A stretch of DNA of 64,000 nucleotides from Chlorogloeopsis sp038404745. GTDB lineage: Bacteria; Cyanobacteriota; Cyanobacteriia; Cyanobacteriales; Nostocaceae. Location: contig NZ_JAYKTT020000002.1 of NCBI RefSeq assembly GCF_038404745.2, positions 62,001 through 126,000 on the forward strand. The letters run 5' to 3'. A program made the translations under genes and the position numbers. Positions 35,837-43,244 of this stretch are shown here, piece after piece (within the stretch, counting starts at the first letter, position 1; the number at the start of each line of letters is the position of its first letter). Below the pieces are notes generated by a model. That model did not search any database and had not been told where the DNA came from. It saw only the letters and a list, made by a program, of their open reading frames with translations.

Positions 35837-35930
35837 AAAGAGGAGTGGGAGAGAGGGAGAATGGGAGAAATATCCTCTCCGTGTCCCCGCGTCCATTTCC
35901 TAGCCCCTGTTCCCTATTCCCTGTTCCCTG
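35837..35930. repeat. Dispersed minisatellite-type repeat R1 copy
   Basis: GGGAGAGAGGGAGAATGGGAG followed by TATCCTCTCCGTGTCC and CCCTGTTCCC units, matching 32141-32263 and 46031-46178. Confidence 0.8.
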
Positions 35931-35963
35931 TCTCTACAAATGAATTTAATTTTGCCCAACTAC

Positions 35964-36647
35964 TTATTTGCCATTATGACCGTTAGGCACAACCAAGAAC
36001 CGGGAGGTGTAGGGGGATTCACCTGGCACGCCTCGACGGAAGTGTCCTGATGGTCCCTCACCGAGAAACTCGCTAAACCAAGCTTCATGCTCTATTTCTT
36101 CATTCAAGATCGCTAGAGACAATTCATAGGTACGATGATCTTTACCAAAAGTCATATTGCAAATATCGGTATAAACCCTGATTGCACAACGCTCGGCTTC
36201 TACCAATACCTGCAACATTGGCCTGATATTACCTTGTTCTACTCCCTGCTTGACCTCAGAGATTGCTTGCTTTGCCTCCTCAGTTCCACCACTGGTAAAG
36301 CCAACCCGTGCTGATGTACTTTCATTACCATTACCGCGATCGCGTTCTGGCAGGTAAGCATCAGGACAGGCTGCTACATTGGAAAAGTCGCGAATGTCTC
36401 GTGGTAGTTCGCCACCTAACTCATAAATACGCGGAACCAAAGCCTCGAAGTGGTTGCGATCCTCCAGTCGAGCATCCTCAATAATTTCTTTCAATCCCTC
36501 ACCTTCAAAGCCAATGGCATTGGCTCGCAAGATTGTGTAATAGTAGTATGTTGTAAATTCTGCTGCTGCCGCCCGGACAAGCTTTTCTACCAGTTCCTTC
36601 ACATCAATTCCGGATTGCTCCACCATCTGCTGTGCAACTTTAGCCAT
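35964..36647 (-). CDS. Dps-like (DPSL) ferritin-family protein
   Basis: A 227-residue four-helix-bundle protein. Ferroxidase-type residues are visible: E and H of AEFTTYYYYTILRANA and ARLEDRNHFEALV in the first half, EAERCAIRVYTD and NEEIEHEAWFSEFLGE in the second. Cysteines (AACPDAY, ERCAIRV, DICNMT) near the bundle recall the thioferritin/DPSL group. It probably stores iron and consumes peroxide in the cytoplasm. The start has an excellent AAGGAGG site. The tail (SGHFRRGVPGESPYTSRF) is extended and basic. It stands alone, with repeats downstream. Confidence 0.7.
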   Translation of the reverse strand: MAKVAQQMVEQSGIDVKELVEKLVRAAAAEFTTYYYYTILRANAIGFEGEGLKEIIEDARLEDRNHFEALVPRIYELGGELPRDIRDFSNVAACPDAYLPERDRGNGNESTSARVGFTSGGTEEAKQAISEVKQGVEQGNIRPMLQVLVEAERCAIRVYTDICNMTFGKDHRTYELSLAILNEEIEHEAWFSEFLGEGPSGHFRRGVPGESPYTSRFLVVPNGHNGK

Positions 36648-36965
36648 GGTGAACCTCCTTATTTTTTCAAAGTCGATTTTTAAACTAAACCACTACGCAG
36701 TAAATATCATTCCCGTCACCGCTTCTATCCACACACTGTTCTCCTAACAGTAACAATTTGGGTGAACCGCAGGTTACATAGAAAAACATCTGCTGTAGTT
36801 GGGCAACATTAGGTCAATTACCTTCTCCATCGTGTTGCCTACTTTAATTTTGTAAGAATCAACCAGAAAGTATCATCAGATTTTATAAATATTCATAGTC
36901 GATATGAGTATGTTTTACAAGAGATCTTAAAGAAAGTTGTAGAGTCTACCGTTTCAGCAAGAGGG

Positions 36966-37675
36966 TTGAGAGCCTTTCTTCATGCTCTGCCTCTAGTAAT
37001 TATTTTTGCTGTAACTCTATTTGCGACACTTAAAAGGATTTTAGCCACAGGTTTAGATACCACGACTTTTCGTAAAACTGGAGTTCAAGACTGTCAGCCT
37101 GATGTGGCATACTATCTTAGAGAAGGCGCTCAAACTATCGCAACTGGTACAGGGATTGTCAACCTCGATCACTACCCTGCACCAGATTTAGTGATTGAGA
37201 TTGCTAAAACATCTCTGCTTGATGACTTAGGTACAAAGCGATCGCCAGCTTTTTGAGTGGACTGCTGATGGCTGAAGTCAAGAATTAGGGGTGTAAGGGG
37301 ATAAGGGTATAGGGGTGTAAGGGAACCCCATAAATAAATTTAGGGGCTTGAAACAAGGACGCCGTATTTCTCGTACTACGTATCTCGAAATACATCTTCT
37401 TTTCTTCTCCATGCTTAAAAGCAGGGGCTTGTATCCTTTTCTTCGGGGCTAATCGCTTTACACCCCTACAACGCCACATGCTTTATGCCGGGAAACCCGT
37501 CCACCGCAGTGGCTCCCCTGCACCCCTACACCCGCCCCGAAGGGGGTTGGTCAGTACGGCAAATATCAAGAAATTGCCTGGATTGGCGATCGCAATTTTA
37601 GAGGAAGCTTTACGTCACAGTCGGGAAATGAGTCAATCTGAGGTTGGAACTTGGTTATTGAGCCAGTTTCAGTAA
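36966..37675 (+). pseudogene. Uma2-family (DUF820) nuclease gene, disrupted
   Basis: Two separate pieces of one Uma2-type PD-(D/E)XK nuclease gene are present. The first (36966-37256, no proper start) has PDVAYYLREGA and YPAPDLVIEIAKTSLLDDL, the catalytic Asp and ExK-like region. The second (about 37560-37675) is the usual C terminus, LPGLAIAILEEALRHSRE and EVGTWLLSQF. Between them about 300 bp of noncoding repeat (GGGGTGTAAGGGG / CACCCCTACA units) replaces the central part. The N terminus is also degraded. Neither piece can be functional. Confidence 0.75.
37257..37556. repeat. Repeat insertion inside the Uma2 pseudogene
   Basis: AGGGGTGTAAGGGGATAAGG units on the left and TACACCCCTACA / CACCCCTACACCC units on the right face each other as long imperfect inverted repeats around a 200-bp centre with no gene. 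Confidence 0.6.
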
Positions 37676-37922
37676 AATGAGGGTTGAGCGTTGATTAATT
37701 GGAGAGTGAGGGTGCGATCGCACTTCTCAATCATAGTTCTGAGACTACACAAAATTAGCCACTTCCACACAACGTTCAATAGCCAAGCTGAAATTGTTTC
37801 ATATTACGAATTTTAGAGCTTCAAGCGATCGCCTTTTACCAAAACTAACTCTACATAAATGATGAGTTCGGAATACTATACAGAGTTTTTAATTGTATAT
37901 ATGGGTACCCTATTGGAGAATC

Positions 37923-38019
37923 TATTATACCAAATTGGCGTAGGGGGTCTTGTTTCAAAATTCTGGACTAGCCTATTAATCAATGGTTTTAATCCAAAAT
38001 CCACGCATTGGTATAATAC
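37923..38019. repeat. Foldback element with TATTATACCAA ends
   Basis: TATTATACCAA and TTGGTATAATA are perfect 11-bp inverted ends about 97 bp apart, continuing with weaker pairing (GGCGTAGG against CCACGC). It abuts the left palindrome flanking the DUF559 gene. Confidence 0.6.
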
Positions 38020-38050
38020 CCCCTTTTTAAGGGGGCAGGGGGGATCAAAA
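38019..38050 (-). repeat. CCCCCTTAAAAAGGGGG palindrome, left copy flanking DUF559
   Basis: On the minus strand it reads TTTTGATCCCCCCT, then CCCCCTTAAAAAGGGGG. The copy at 38421-38455 has the same two parts in the opposite orientation. Confidence 0.8.
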
Positions 38051-38059
38051 CTAAAAACT

Positions 38060-38446
38060 ATGATGAATAACCTCAATAGTAGCAATTTCCATTTACCCTA
38101 CAATCCAAAGCTTGTGGAAAGAGCGAAAGAACTTCGCAAAAACATGACTCCAGCAGAACAAAAACTTTGGTATGGATATCTGAGAAATTTTCAATTTCGG
38201 GTTTTAAGACAACGACCGATTAATCATTTCATCGTTGATTTCTACTGTCCTACTTTAAAATTAGTGATAGAGATTGATGGGAATAGCCATTTTACAGATG
38301 AAGCTCAAGCTTATGACATAGAGAGAACAAATATTTTGGAAGGCTATGGTTTAAAGATTATTAGGTTTACAAATACCCAAGTTTTAAATCAATTTGATAG
38401 TGTGTGTGAGCAGATACGGGTTTTGATCCCCCCTAACCCCCCTTAA
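38060..38446 (+). CDS. DUF559 endonuclease-fold protein (VSR/REase-like)
   Basis: A 128-residue protein of the DUF559 family, related to very-short-patch-repair and restriction endonuclease folds. Core motifs are LRKNMTPAEQKLWYGYLR, FRVLRQRPINHFIVDFYCP and LKLVIEIDGNSHF, which give the D-ExD/H-type active site, followed by RTNILEGYGLKIIRFTN. The start at 38060/38063 (ATGATG) is preferred; the longer frame from 37859 translates repeat DNA. The gene begins 10 bp after one palindrome and its stop codon lies inside an inverted second copy, so its last residues LIPPNPP are repeat-encoded. The substrate is unknown. Confidence 0.8.
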   Translation: MMNNLNSSNFHLPYNPKLVERAKELRKNMTPAEQKLWYGYLRNFQFRVLRQRPINHFIVDFYCPTLKLVIEIDGNSHFTDEAQAYDIERTNILEGYGLKIIRFTNTQVLNQFDSVCEQIRVLIPPNPP

Positions 38447-38455
38447 AAAGGGGGG
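38421..38455 (+). repeat. CCCCCCTTAAAAAGGGGGG palindrome, right copy flanking DUF559
   Basis: TTTTGATCCCCCCT, AA, then CCCCCCTTAAAAAGGGGGG. It supplies the last codons and TAA of the DUF559 gene and is followed by AAACTG, so it could also act as a terminator. Confidence 0.8.
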
Positions 38456-38486
38456 AAACTGAATTGTAGAGACTCAGGCGATCGCA

Positions 38487-38765
38487 CTATTTATCGCAAT
38501 TCGTTTTCATAGTTCTTTGGCTGGTATTTGCAACTTCCATTTCAATATCTTCAAGCAAAGAACGTCGTTGCTCTGTGTATTCTTCTTGAATCATTTCAAA
38601 AACATGAATTAATTCGACACGAGCCTCATCAGATGTTTGCCCCCAAGCATGGCAACCAGGAATCGCTGGAATGTAGGCAACAAAAGTGCCATTGTCATCA
38701 GGATGGATAACGATAGTGTAGTCTTGTAGGGAGTTCATGAGCATAACCCGAAGTGTGGGTAACAT
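38487..38765 (-). CDS. HicB-family antitoxin-like protein
   Basis: A 92-residue (or 83 from the ATG at 38738) partial-RNaseH-fold protein with YTIVIHPDDNGTFVAYIPAIPGCHAWGQTSDEA, the typical HicB core, and a helix LIHVFEMIQEEY. The DNA-binding C-terminal domain of long HicB forms is absent. No hicA (small double-stranded-RNA-binding-fold toxin) lies on either side, so it is an orphan or acts with a partner elsewhere. Its Shine-Dalgarno site is poor. Confidence 0.75.
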   Translation of the reverse strand: MLPTLRVMLMNSLQDYTIVIHPDDNGTFVAYIPAIPGCHAWGQTSDEARVELIHVFEMIQEEYTEQRRSLLEDIEMEVANTSQRTMKTNCDK

Positions 38766-38958
38766 TTTAATTTTAGAGCTTCAGGCAATCGCGCTCTTGA
38801 ATTTACTTCAGCTACATCAGTAACAGGAACTTATGCAGAAACTTTATTGATACTCTGTCAAAATTTGCTTGATTATATTTTGATAATGAGTTAACTTATC
38901 CATTAAATAATCTTCTCTGTCTGTAATAAATAATCAATAGTAACACTCAATATAAAAA

Positions 38959-39165
38959 TTAGGATATTAACGTTTTTTTGACATCAGACAAAGATATTGA
39001 TGAACTATCTTTTTCTGCTTGTTTCGCTTCTCTCAAATCTCTTAAATCTTCTAGATCTTGTAGCAGATCTTGAATCTTCAAAAATTCTTCATAAGGCAAA
39101 ACAGCAAATTCTTTTTGACCGTTTTTTGTTAAAAACTCAGGATGTAATTCAATCATTTTTTTCAC
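38959..39165 (-). CDS. Phd/YefM-like antitoxin
   Basis: A 68-residue protein with IELHPEFLTKNGQKEFAVLPYEEFLKIQDLLQDLEDL, the prevent-host-death type N-terminal fold followed by an acidic toxin-binding helix and tail. It begins 5 bp after the RelE-like toxin gene on the same strand, hence the second gene of a toxin-antitoxin operon. It should bind and neutralise the toxin and repress the promoter. Confidence 0.75.
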   Translation of the reverse strand: MKKMIELHPEFLTKNGQKEFAVLPYEEFLKIQDLLQDLEDLRDLREAKQAEKDSSSISLSDVKKTLIS

Positions 39166-39170
39166 TTCCT

Positions 39171-39419
39171 TTACTCATAAGCCTTACTGCGATGCTTAAC
39201 CCTATATATCATGATAGTCTGTTCTTCTAATTCAAACAAAACTCGATAATCACCTACTCTAAGACGATATTCTGGAGTAAAGTTGGTTAGGCGTTTTACA
39301 TCTCCCTGTAAATCATCTTGCATAGCTTCAATTTTACTAATAATGCGTTCTCTAATATTTACAGGAAACTGCTCTAAATCTTTAATCGCTTTGGGTTTAA
39401 ATTCTATTTTGTACTGCAC
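39171..39419 (-). CDS. RelE/ParE-superfamily toxin
   Basis: An 82-residue protein with the RelE core: YKIEFKPKAIKDLEQFPVNIRERI, the helix IEAMQDDLQGDVKRLTN, and the strands YRLRVGDYRVLFELEEQTIMIYRVKHRSKAY. Conserved Arg and Tyr/His residues of the mRNA-cleaving branch are present, so it is likely a ribosome-dependent mRNA interferase. The toxin gene comes before the antitoxin gene, the reverse of classical relBE. It sits 58 bp upstream of the acnB 3' end. Confidence 0.82.
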   Translation of the reverse strand: MQYKIEFKPKAIKDLEQFPVNIRERIISKIEAMQDDLQGDVKRLTNFTPEYRLRVGDYRVLFELEEQTIMIYRVKHRSKAYE

Positions 39420-39476
39420 ATACTTTAACCTCTTGAAATATATTAGGGTGAGCCATTAAGACTCACCCTCGTTAAA

Positions 39477-42143
39477 CTATACCAACAAAGCCTCCTCCTC
39501 TTTAGAAACCACCCTACCTTCATCCTCAAAACCAGCAATTTGATCGAAGTTCAAATACCGATACAACTCACCAGCAAAAGGATGAATCTTATTCGTCACA
39601 ATGTCCATATATTCTTGCACTGTGGGAACTCTTCCCAACAAAGCGCAAACTGCTGCTAATTCGGCTGAACCAAGATAAACTCGCGCATCTTTACCCATGC
39701 GGTTATTGAAGTTGCGGGTAGAGGTTGAAAACACCGTTGCGCCATCTTCAACTCGTGCTTGGTTCCCCATACACAAACTGCATCCTGGCATTTCTGTACG
39801 CGCACCGGCAGCACCAAAAATGCCATATACGCCTTCTTCTTTTAATTGGTGTTCGTCCATGCGAGTCGGCGGACAGATCCACAAGCGAGTTTTAACTGCG
39901 CCTGCACCTTCTAAAACTTTAGCAGTCGCGCGATAATGACCGATATTCGTCATGCAAGAACCGACGAATACTTCATCAACTTTGTCGTTTGCAACTTCTG
40001 ACAATAATTTCACGTTATCAGGATCGTTGGGAGCGGCGACAATTGGTTCTTTGATTTCGTTCAAATCAATTTCAATGATTTCGGCATACTCCGCATCTGC
40101 ATCTGCTTCCATTAATACCGGATTTGCCAACCATTCTTCCATTTTGGCAACACGACGCATGATAGTTTTAGCATCACCGTAACCCCGTGCTACCATGTTT
40201 TTCAACAAGGCAATATTAGAACGCAGATATTCGGAAACTGTCTCTGTACTTAGTTTAATTGTGCAACCCGCACAAGAACGTTCTGCGGTAGCATCGGTAA
40301 GTTCAAATGCTTGCTCAACTTTCAAATCTGGCAAGCCTTCTATTTCCATGATCCGCCCGGCGAAGACGTTTTTCTTGTTTTGCTTTTCTACCGTTAGCAA
40401 ACCTTTTTGAATTGCTACGTAGGGAATGGCATTCACAATATCTCGCAAAGTTACACCGGGCTGCAATTCTCCTTTGAAGCGTACCAAAACTGATTCTGGC
40501 ATATCCAAAGGCATTACTCCCAAAGCTCCAGCAAACGCCACTAACCCAGAGCCAGCAGGGAAGGAAATTCCCAAGGGGAAGCGGGTGTGAGAATCGCCAC
40601 CAGTTCCGACTGTATCCGGCAGTAACATCCGGTTTAGCCAAGAGTGGATGATACCATCTCCGGGACGTAAAGCCACACCACCACGAGAGGCGAAAAAGTC
40701 GGGTAGCTCATGGTGAGTTTTGATATCTACTGGTTTGGGATAAGCTGCGGTGTGACAGAAACTTTGCATTACTAAGTCAGCGGAGAAACCGAGACAGGCG
40801 AGTTCTTTCAACTCATCCCGCGTCATTGGCCCGGTGGTATCCTGGGAACCAACGGTAGTCATGATTGGTTCGCAGTAAGTACCGGGGCGTACACCAGGCA
40901 AACCACAGGCTTTACCCACCATTTTTTGTGCTAAGGTGTAACCTTTTACCCCGCCTTCTGTTTCCCCCCCGCTTGAGGGGGAAACAGGGGGGGTTGAACG
41001 GGTGAAGACTGTGCTGGGTTCTAAATCCAGTGCTTGCCGAGTTTTATCGGTGAGAGTGCGTCCAATAAGTAAGGGAATGCGCCCACCTGCACGAACTTCA
41101 TCAAGGATTGTATCTGGTTTCAGGGTAAAGGTAGAAATTACTTCGCCTGCTTCGTTGGTGATTTCGCCTTTGTAGGGATAGATAGTAATCACCATGCCAG
41201 TTTCCATCTTGCTGACATCGCACTGGATGGGGAAAGCGCCAGCGTCTTCGGCAGTGTTGAAGAAAATTGGGGCGATCGCACCACCTAAAACATATCCACC
41301 CGCCCGCTTGTTGGGAACAAAAGGAATATCATTACCAATGTGCCACAATACTGAGTTAATGGCAGATTTGCGAGAAGAACCCGTACCGACTACATCACCG
41401 ACGTAGGCAACTGGATATCCTTTTTGCTTTAATTCGGCAATGGTTTCCAACGCGCCTGGCATCCGTGATTCCAACATCGCTAAGGCGTGTAAAGGAATAT
41501 CTGGGCGGGTAGTGGCGTGGGTTGCGGGAGATAAGTCGTCGGTATTGGTTTCCCCAGGAACTTTGAAGACGGTGACATTAATAAATTCTGGCAGTTTCGG
41601 ACGAGCAGTAAACCATTCGGCTTTTGCCCAAGAGTCAATCACCCGTTTGGCATAGGGATTTGTTTTGGACAATTCCAAAATATCGTGGAAGGCATCATAC
41701 ACGAGTAGGATTTTGCCGAGGGCGTTGGCGGCATAAGCTGCGATCGGTTCTTTGCCTTGTCCCCCCATTACCAATGGTGTTTCGGAAGATTCGGATACAG
41801 AAGTGGTGGGAGTTTGCAGCAATTCAATTAGGGATTGAACATTATAGCCTCCTACCATTGTCCCCAACAATTGTACTGCTTCGATTGGTGAAATCAAGGG
41901 GCTGATGATTTCCTTTTTGGCAATAGCAGTGAGAAATCCGGCTTTGACGTAAGCTGCTGGATCAACTCCGGGAGGTACGCGATCACGCAATAAATGCAAT
42001 AAATGCAATAATGTCTCTTCTTCACCCGCAGGTGGATTTTTCAGTAGTTCGCACAATTCGGAGGTTTGCTTGGCATCCAGAGGTAGGGGGGGAATTCCTA
42101 AAGCAGCGCGTTCAGCTACGTGTTGACGGTATGATTCCAGCAT
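39477..42143 (-). CDS. acnB: Aconitate hydratase B
   Basis: An 888-residue aconitase B with the B-type domain order: N-terminal HEAT-like domain (about 1-150), swivel domain (about 160-370), then the catalytic domains with GTGGDSHTRFPLGISFPAGSG and the cluster cysteines SCAGCTIKL and GCSLCMGNQ. It interconverts citrate and isocitrate in the cytoplasm. The ATG at 42143 follows AAGGAAGAG; the longer frame starts with TTG and is rejected. It is some 20 residues longer than usual because of an in-frame palindrome insertion near residues 383-400. It is monocistronic. Confidence 0.95.
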   Translation of the reverse strand: MLESYRQHVAERAALGIPPLPLDAKQTSELCELLKNPPAGEEETLLHLLHLLRDRVPPGVDPAAYVKAGFLTAIAKKEIISPLISPIEAVQLLGTMVGGYNVQSLIELLQTPTTSVSESSETPLVMGGQGKEPIAAYAANALGKILLVYDAFHDILELSKTNPYAKRVIDSWAKAEWFTARPKLPEFINVTVFKVPGETNTDDLSPATHATTRPDIPLHALAMLESRMPGALETIAELKQKGYPVAYVGDVVGTGSSRKSAINSVLWHIGNDIPFVPNKRAGGYVLGGAIAPIFFNTAEDAGAFPIQCDVSKMETGMVITIYPYKGEITNEAGEVISTFTLKPDTILDEVRAGGRIPLLIGRTLTDKTRQALDLEPSTVFTRSTPPVSPSSGGETEGGVKGYTLAQKMVGKACGLPGVRPGTYCEPIMTTVGSQDTTGPMTRDELKELACLGFSADLVMQSFCHTAAYPKPVDIKTHHELPDFFASRGGVALRPGDGIIHSWLNRMLLPDTVGTGGDSHTRFPLGISFPAGSGLVAFAGALGVMPLDMPESVLVRFKGELQPGVTLRDIVNAIPYVAIQKGLLTVEKQNKKNVFAGRIMEIEGLPDLKVEQAFELTDATAERSCAGCTIKLSTETVSEYLRSNIALLKNMVARGYGDAKTIMRRVAKMEEWLANPVLMEADADAEYAEIIEIDLNEIKEPIVAAPNDPDNVKLLSEVANDKVDEVFVGSCMTNIGHYRATAKVLEGAGAVKTRLWICPPTRMDEHQLKEEGVYGIFGAAGARTEMPGCSLCMGNQARVEDGATVFSTSTRNFNNRMGKDARVYLGSAELAAVCALLGRVPTVQEYMDIVTNKIHPFAGELYRYLNFDQIAGFEDEGRVVSKEEEALLV
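40958..40987. repeat. Palindrome inserted in frame within acnB
   Basis: CTGTTTCCCCC and GGGGGAAACAG are perfect 11-bp inverted arms, followed by a GGGGGG tract. They encode the Pro/Ser/Gly-rich segment TPPVSPSSGGETEGG between the swivel and catalytic domains. Confidence 0.8.
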
Positions 42144-42423
42144 TTTACTCTTCCTTGGTTCAGGCAACAATTTTTCTTGTGGTTATAATCACTTCCCTAC
42201 TCTCAGGGTTGTTTTACCTGATAATAGTTTTCAGGTGTAATTAACAGAGCAAAAGATTATTAGTTTTAGTTTTTCTGTGTCAAGGATTTATAATTGTCCT
42301 TGTATAGCTACTATTGCATATATAACTCTGACAAGAAAATATTTATTTCATTGATTTGTATCTCTACCTATTTTTAATATAAGATATTTGATTTGTTATT
42401 TACATCACAAACTATTTTGTACC

Positions 42424-42741
42424 ATGTCAAAAACATACACTGTAGAAATTCAACATCAAGGTAAAATTCATACTTTACAAGTTCCTGAGGATGAAACTAT
42501 ATTATCAGTTGCAGAAGCGGCTGGGTTAGATTTACCAAGCTCTTGTCATGCTGGTGTTTGTACAACTTGTGCTGGTCAAATCCTGCAAGGAACTGTAGAT
42601 CAAACTGATGGCATGGGTGTAAGTCCCGAACTACAAAAACAAGGATATGTACTGCTTTGCGTTGCTTATCCGCGTTCTGATTTAAAAATAGCCACAGAAA
42701 AAGAAGAAATCGTTTATCAGCTACAATTTGGTAAAAGTTAA
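42424..42741 (+). CDS. Plant-type [2Fe-2S] ferredoxin
   Basis: A 105-residue ferredoxin with CHAGVCTTC (C-x4-C-x2-C) and the fourth cysteine in LLCVAYP, the plant-type binding loop. The length is normal (about 97-105). The sequence QHQGKIHTLQVPEDETILSVAEAAG is a typical N-terminal part but differs from the main photosynthetic PetF, so it is probably a specialised ferredoxin. The ATG at 42424 is used; 12 upstream codons are translated AT-rich spacer. It is followed by a conserved 57-residue protein gene. Confidence 0.9.
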   Translation: MSKTYTVEIQHQGKIHTLQVPEDETILSVAEAAGLDLPSSCHAGVCTTCAGQILQGTVDQTDGMGVSPELQKQGYVLLCVAYPRSDLKIATEKEEIVYQLQFGKS

Positions 42742-42837
42742 TGGCTGATTACTAATTTTTTATAGCTATTAGCTATGAGCTATTTACCTGAAATCAGTTA
42801 TTAGCTTACTTAGTAAAAAGTATAAGGAGATATTGCA

Positions 42838-43011
42838 ATGACAACTCATTTTATTACTGCCGAAATTGACTTACAAGAAACTCCGACGGAATTGCAAAAA
42901 GTAATTGAAGCAGAGTTGCAAAAGCAGGGAGAACCTCTACGTTGGGCTATTACCTCTGTGGATATTGAAAAACAAAAAGTAAAGATTGAAGCTGTGGTAA
43001 CTAAAGAATAA
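42838..43011 (+). CDS. Small hypothetical protein (57 aa)
   Basis: ATG at 42838 with AAGGAGA seven bases upstream opens a 57-residue frame, MTTHFITAEIDLQETP..., ending at TAA 43009-43011. It is soluble and has a high charged-residue content with a beta-alpha-beta look (FITAEIDL; TPTELQKVIEAELQKQG; RWAITSVDIEKQKVKIEAVV). It lies 96 bp after the ferredoxin gene in the same direction. Good ribosome site and codon pattern support it as real. Function is unknown. Confidence 0.75.
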   Translation: MTTHFITAEIDLQETPTELQKVIEAELQKQGEPLRWAITSVDIEKQKVKIEAVVTKE

Positions 43012-43244
43012 GAGTTAGTGGTTAGTGGTTAGTAGAGTAGTAGGGGTGAGTTTACATAAATATCTCGTTATTTTAGAGAGATTGCTGTTAAAATCCGCCC
43101 TTGCAGTAGTTAGTAGTAAATATCACAACTATCTACTATCTATTGTACGGGCGGGTTTAAAAGGTAAATTATTCAGTGTTAGCAGCAAGATAATAAACAA
43201 AACCCGCCCCTACTATCTACTTCCATCCTTAATTGGAGCAACTT
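43012..43244. repeat. Spacer with inverted GGGCGGGTTT / AAACCCGCCC repeat
   Basis: Between the 57-aa gene and the DUF3326 gene, GGGCGGGTTT (about 43149) and AAACCCGCCC (about 43199) are inverted 10-mers, and CCGCCC also occurs near 43095. AGTTAGTGGTTAGTGGTTAGTAG is a heptad-like repeat at its left edge. Confidence 0.6.

Noticed and set aside
37859..38059. 67-residue upstream extension of the DUF559 frame
   Set aside because: It translates a foldback element and the left palindrome; ATGATG at 38060 is adjacent to the conserved domain.
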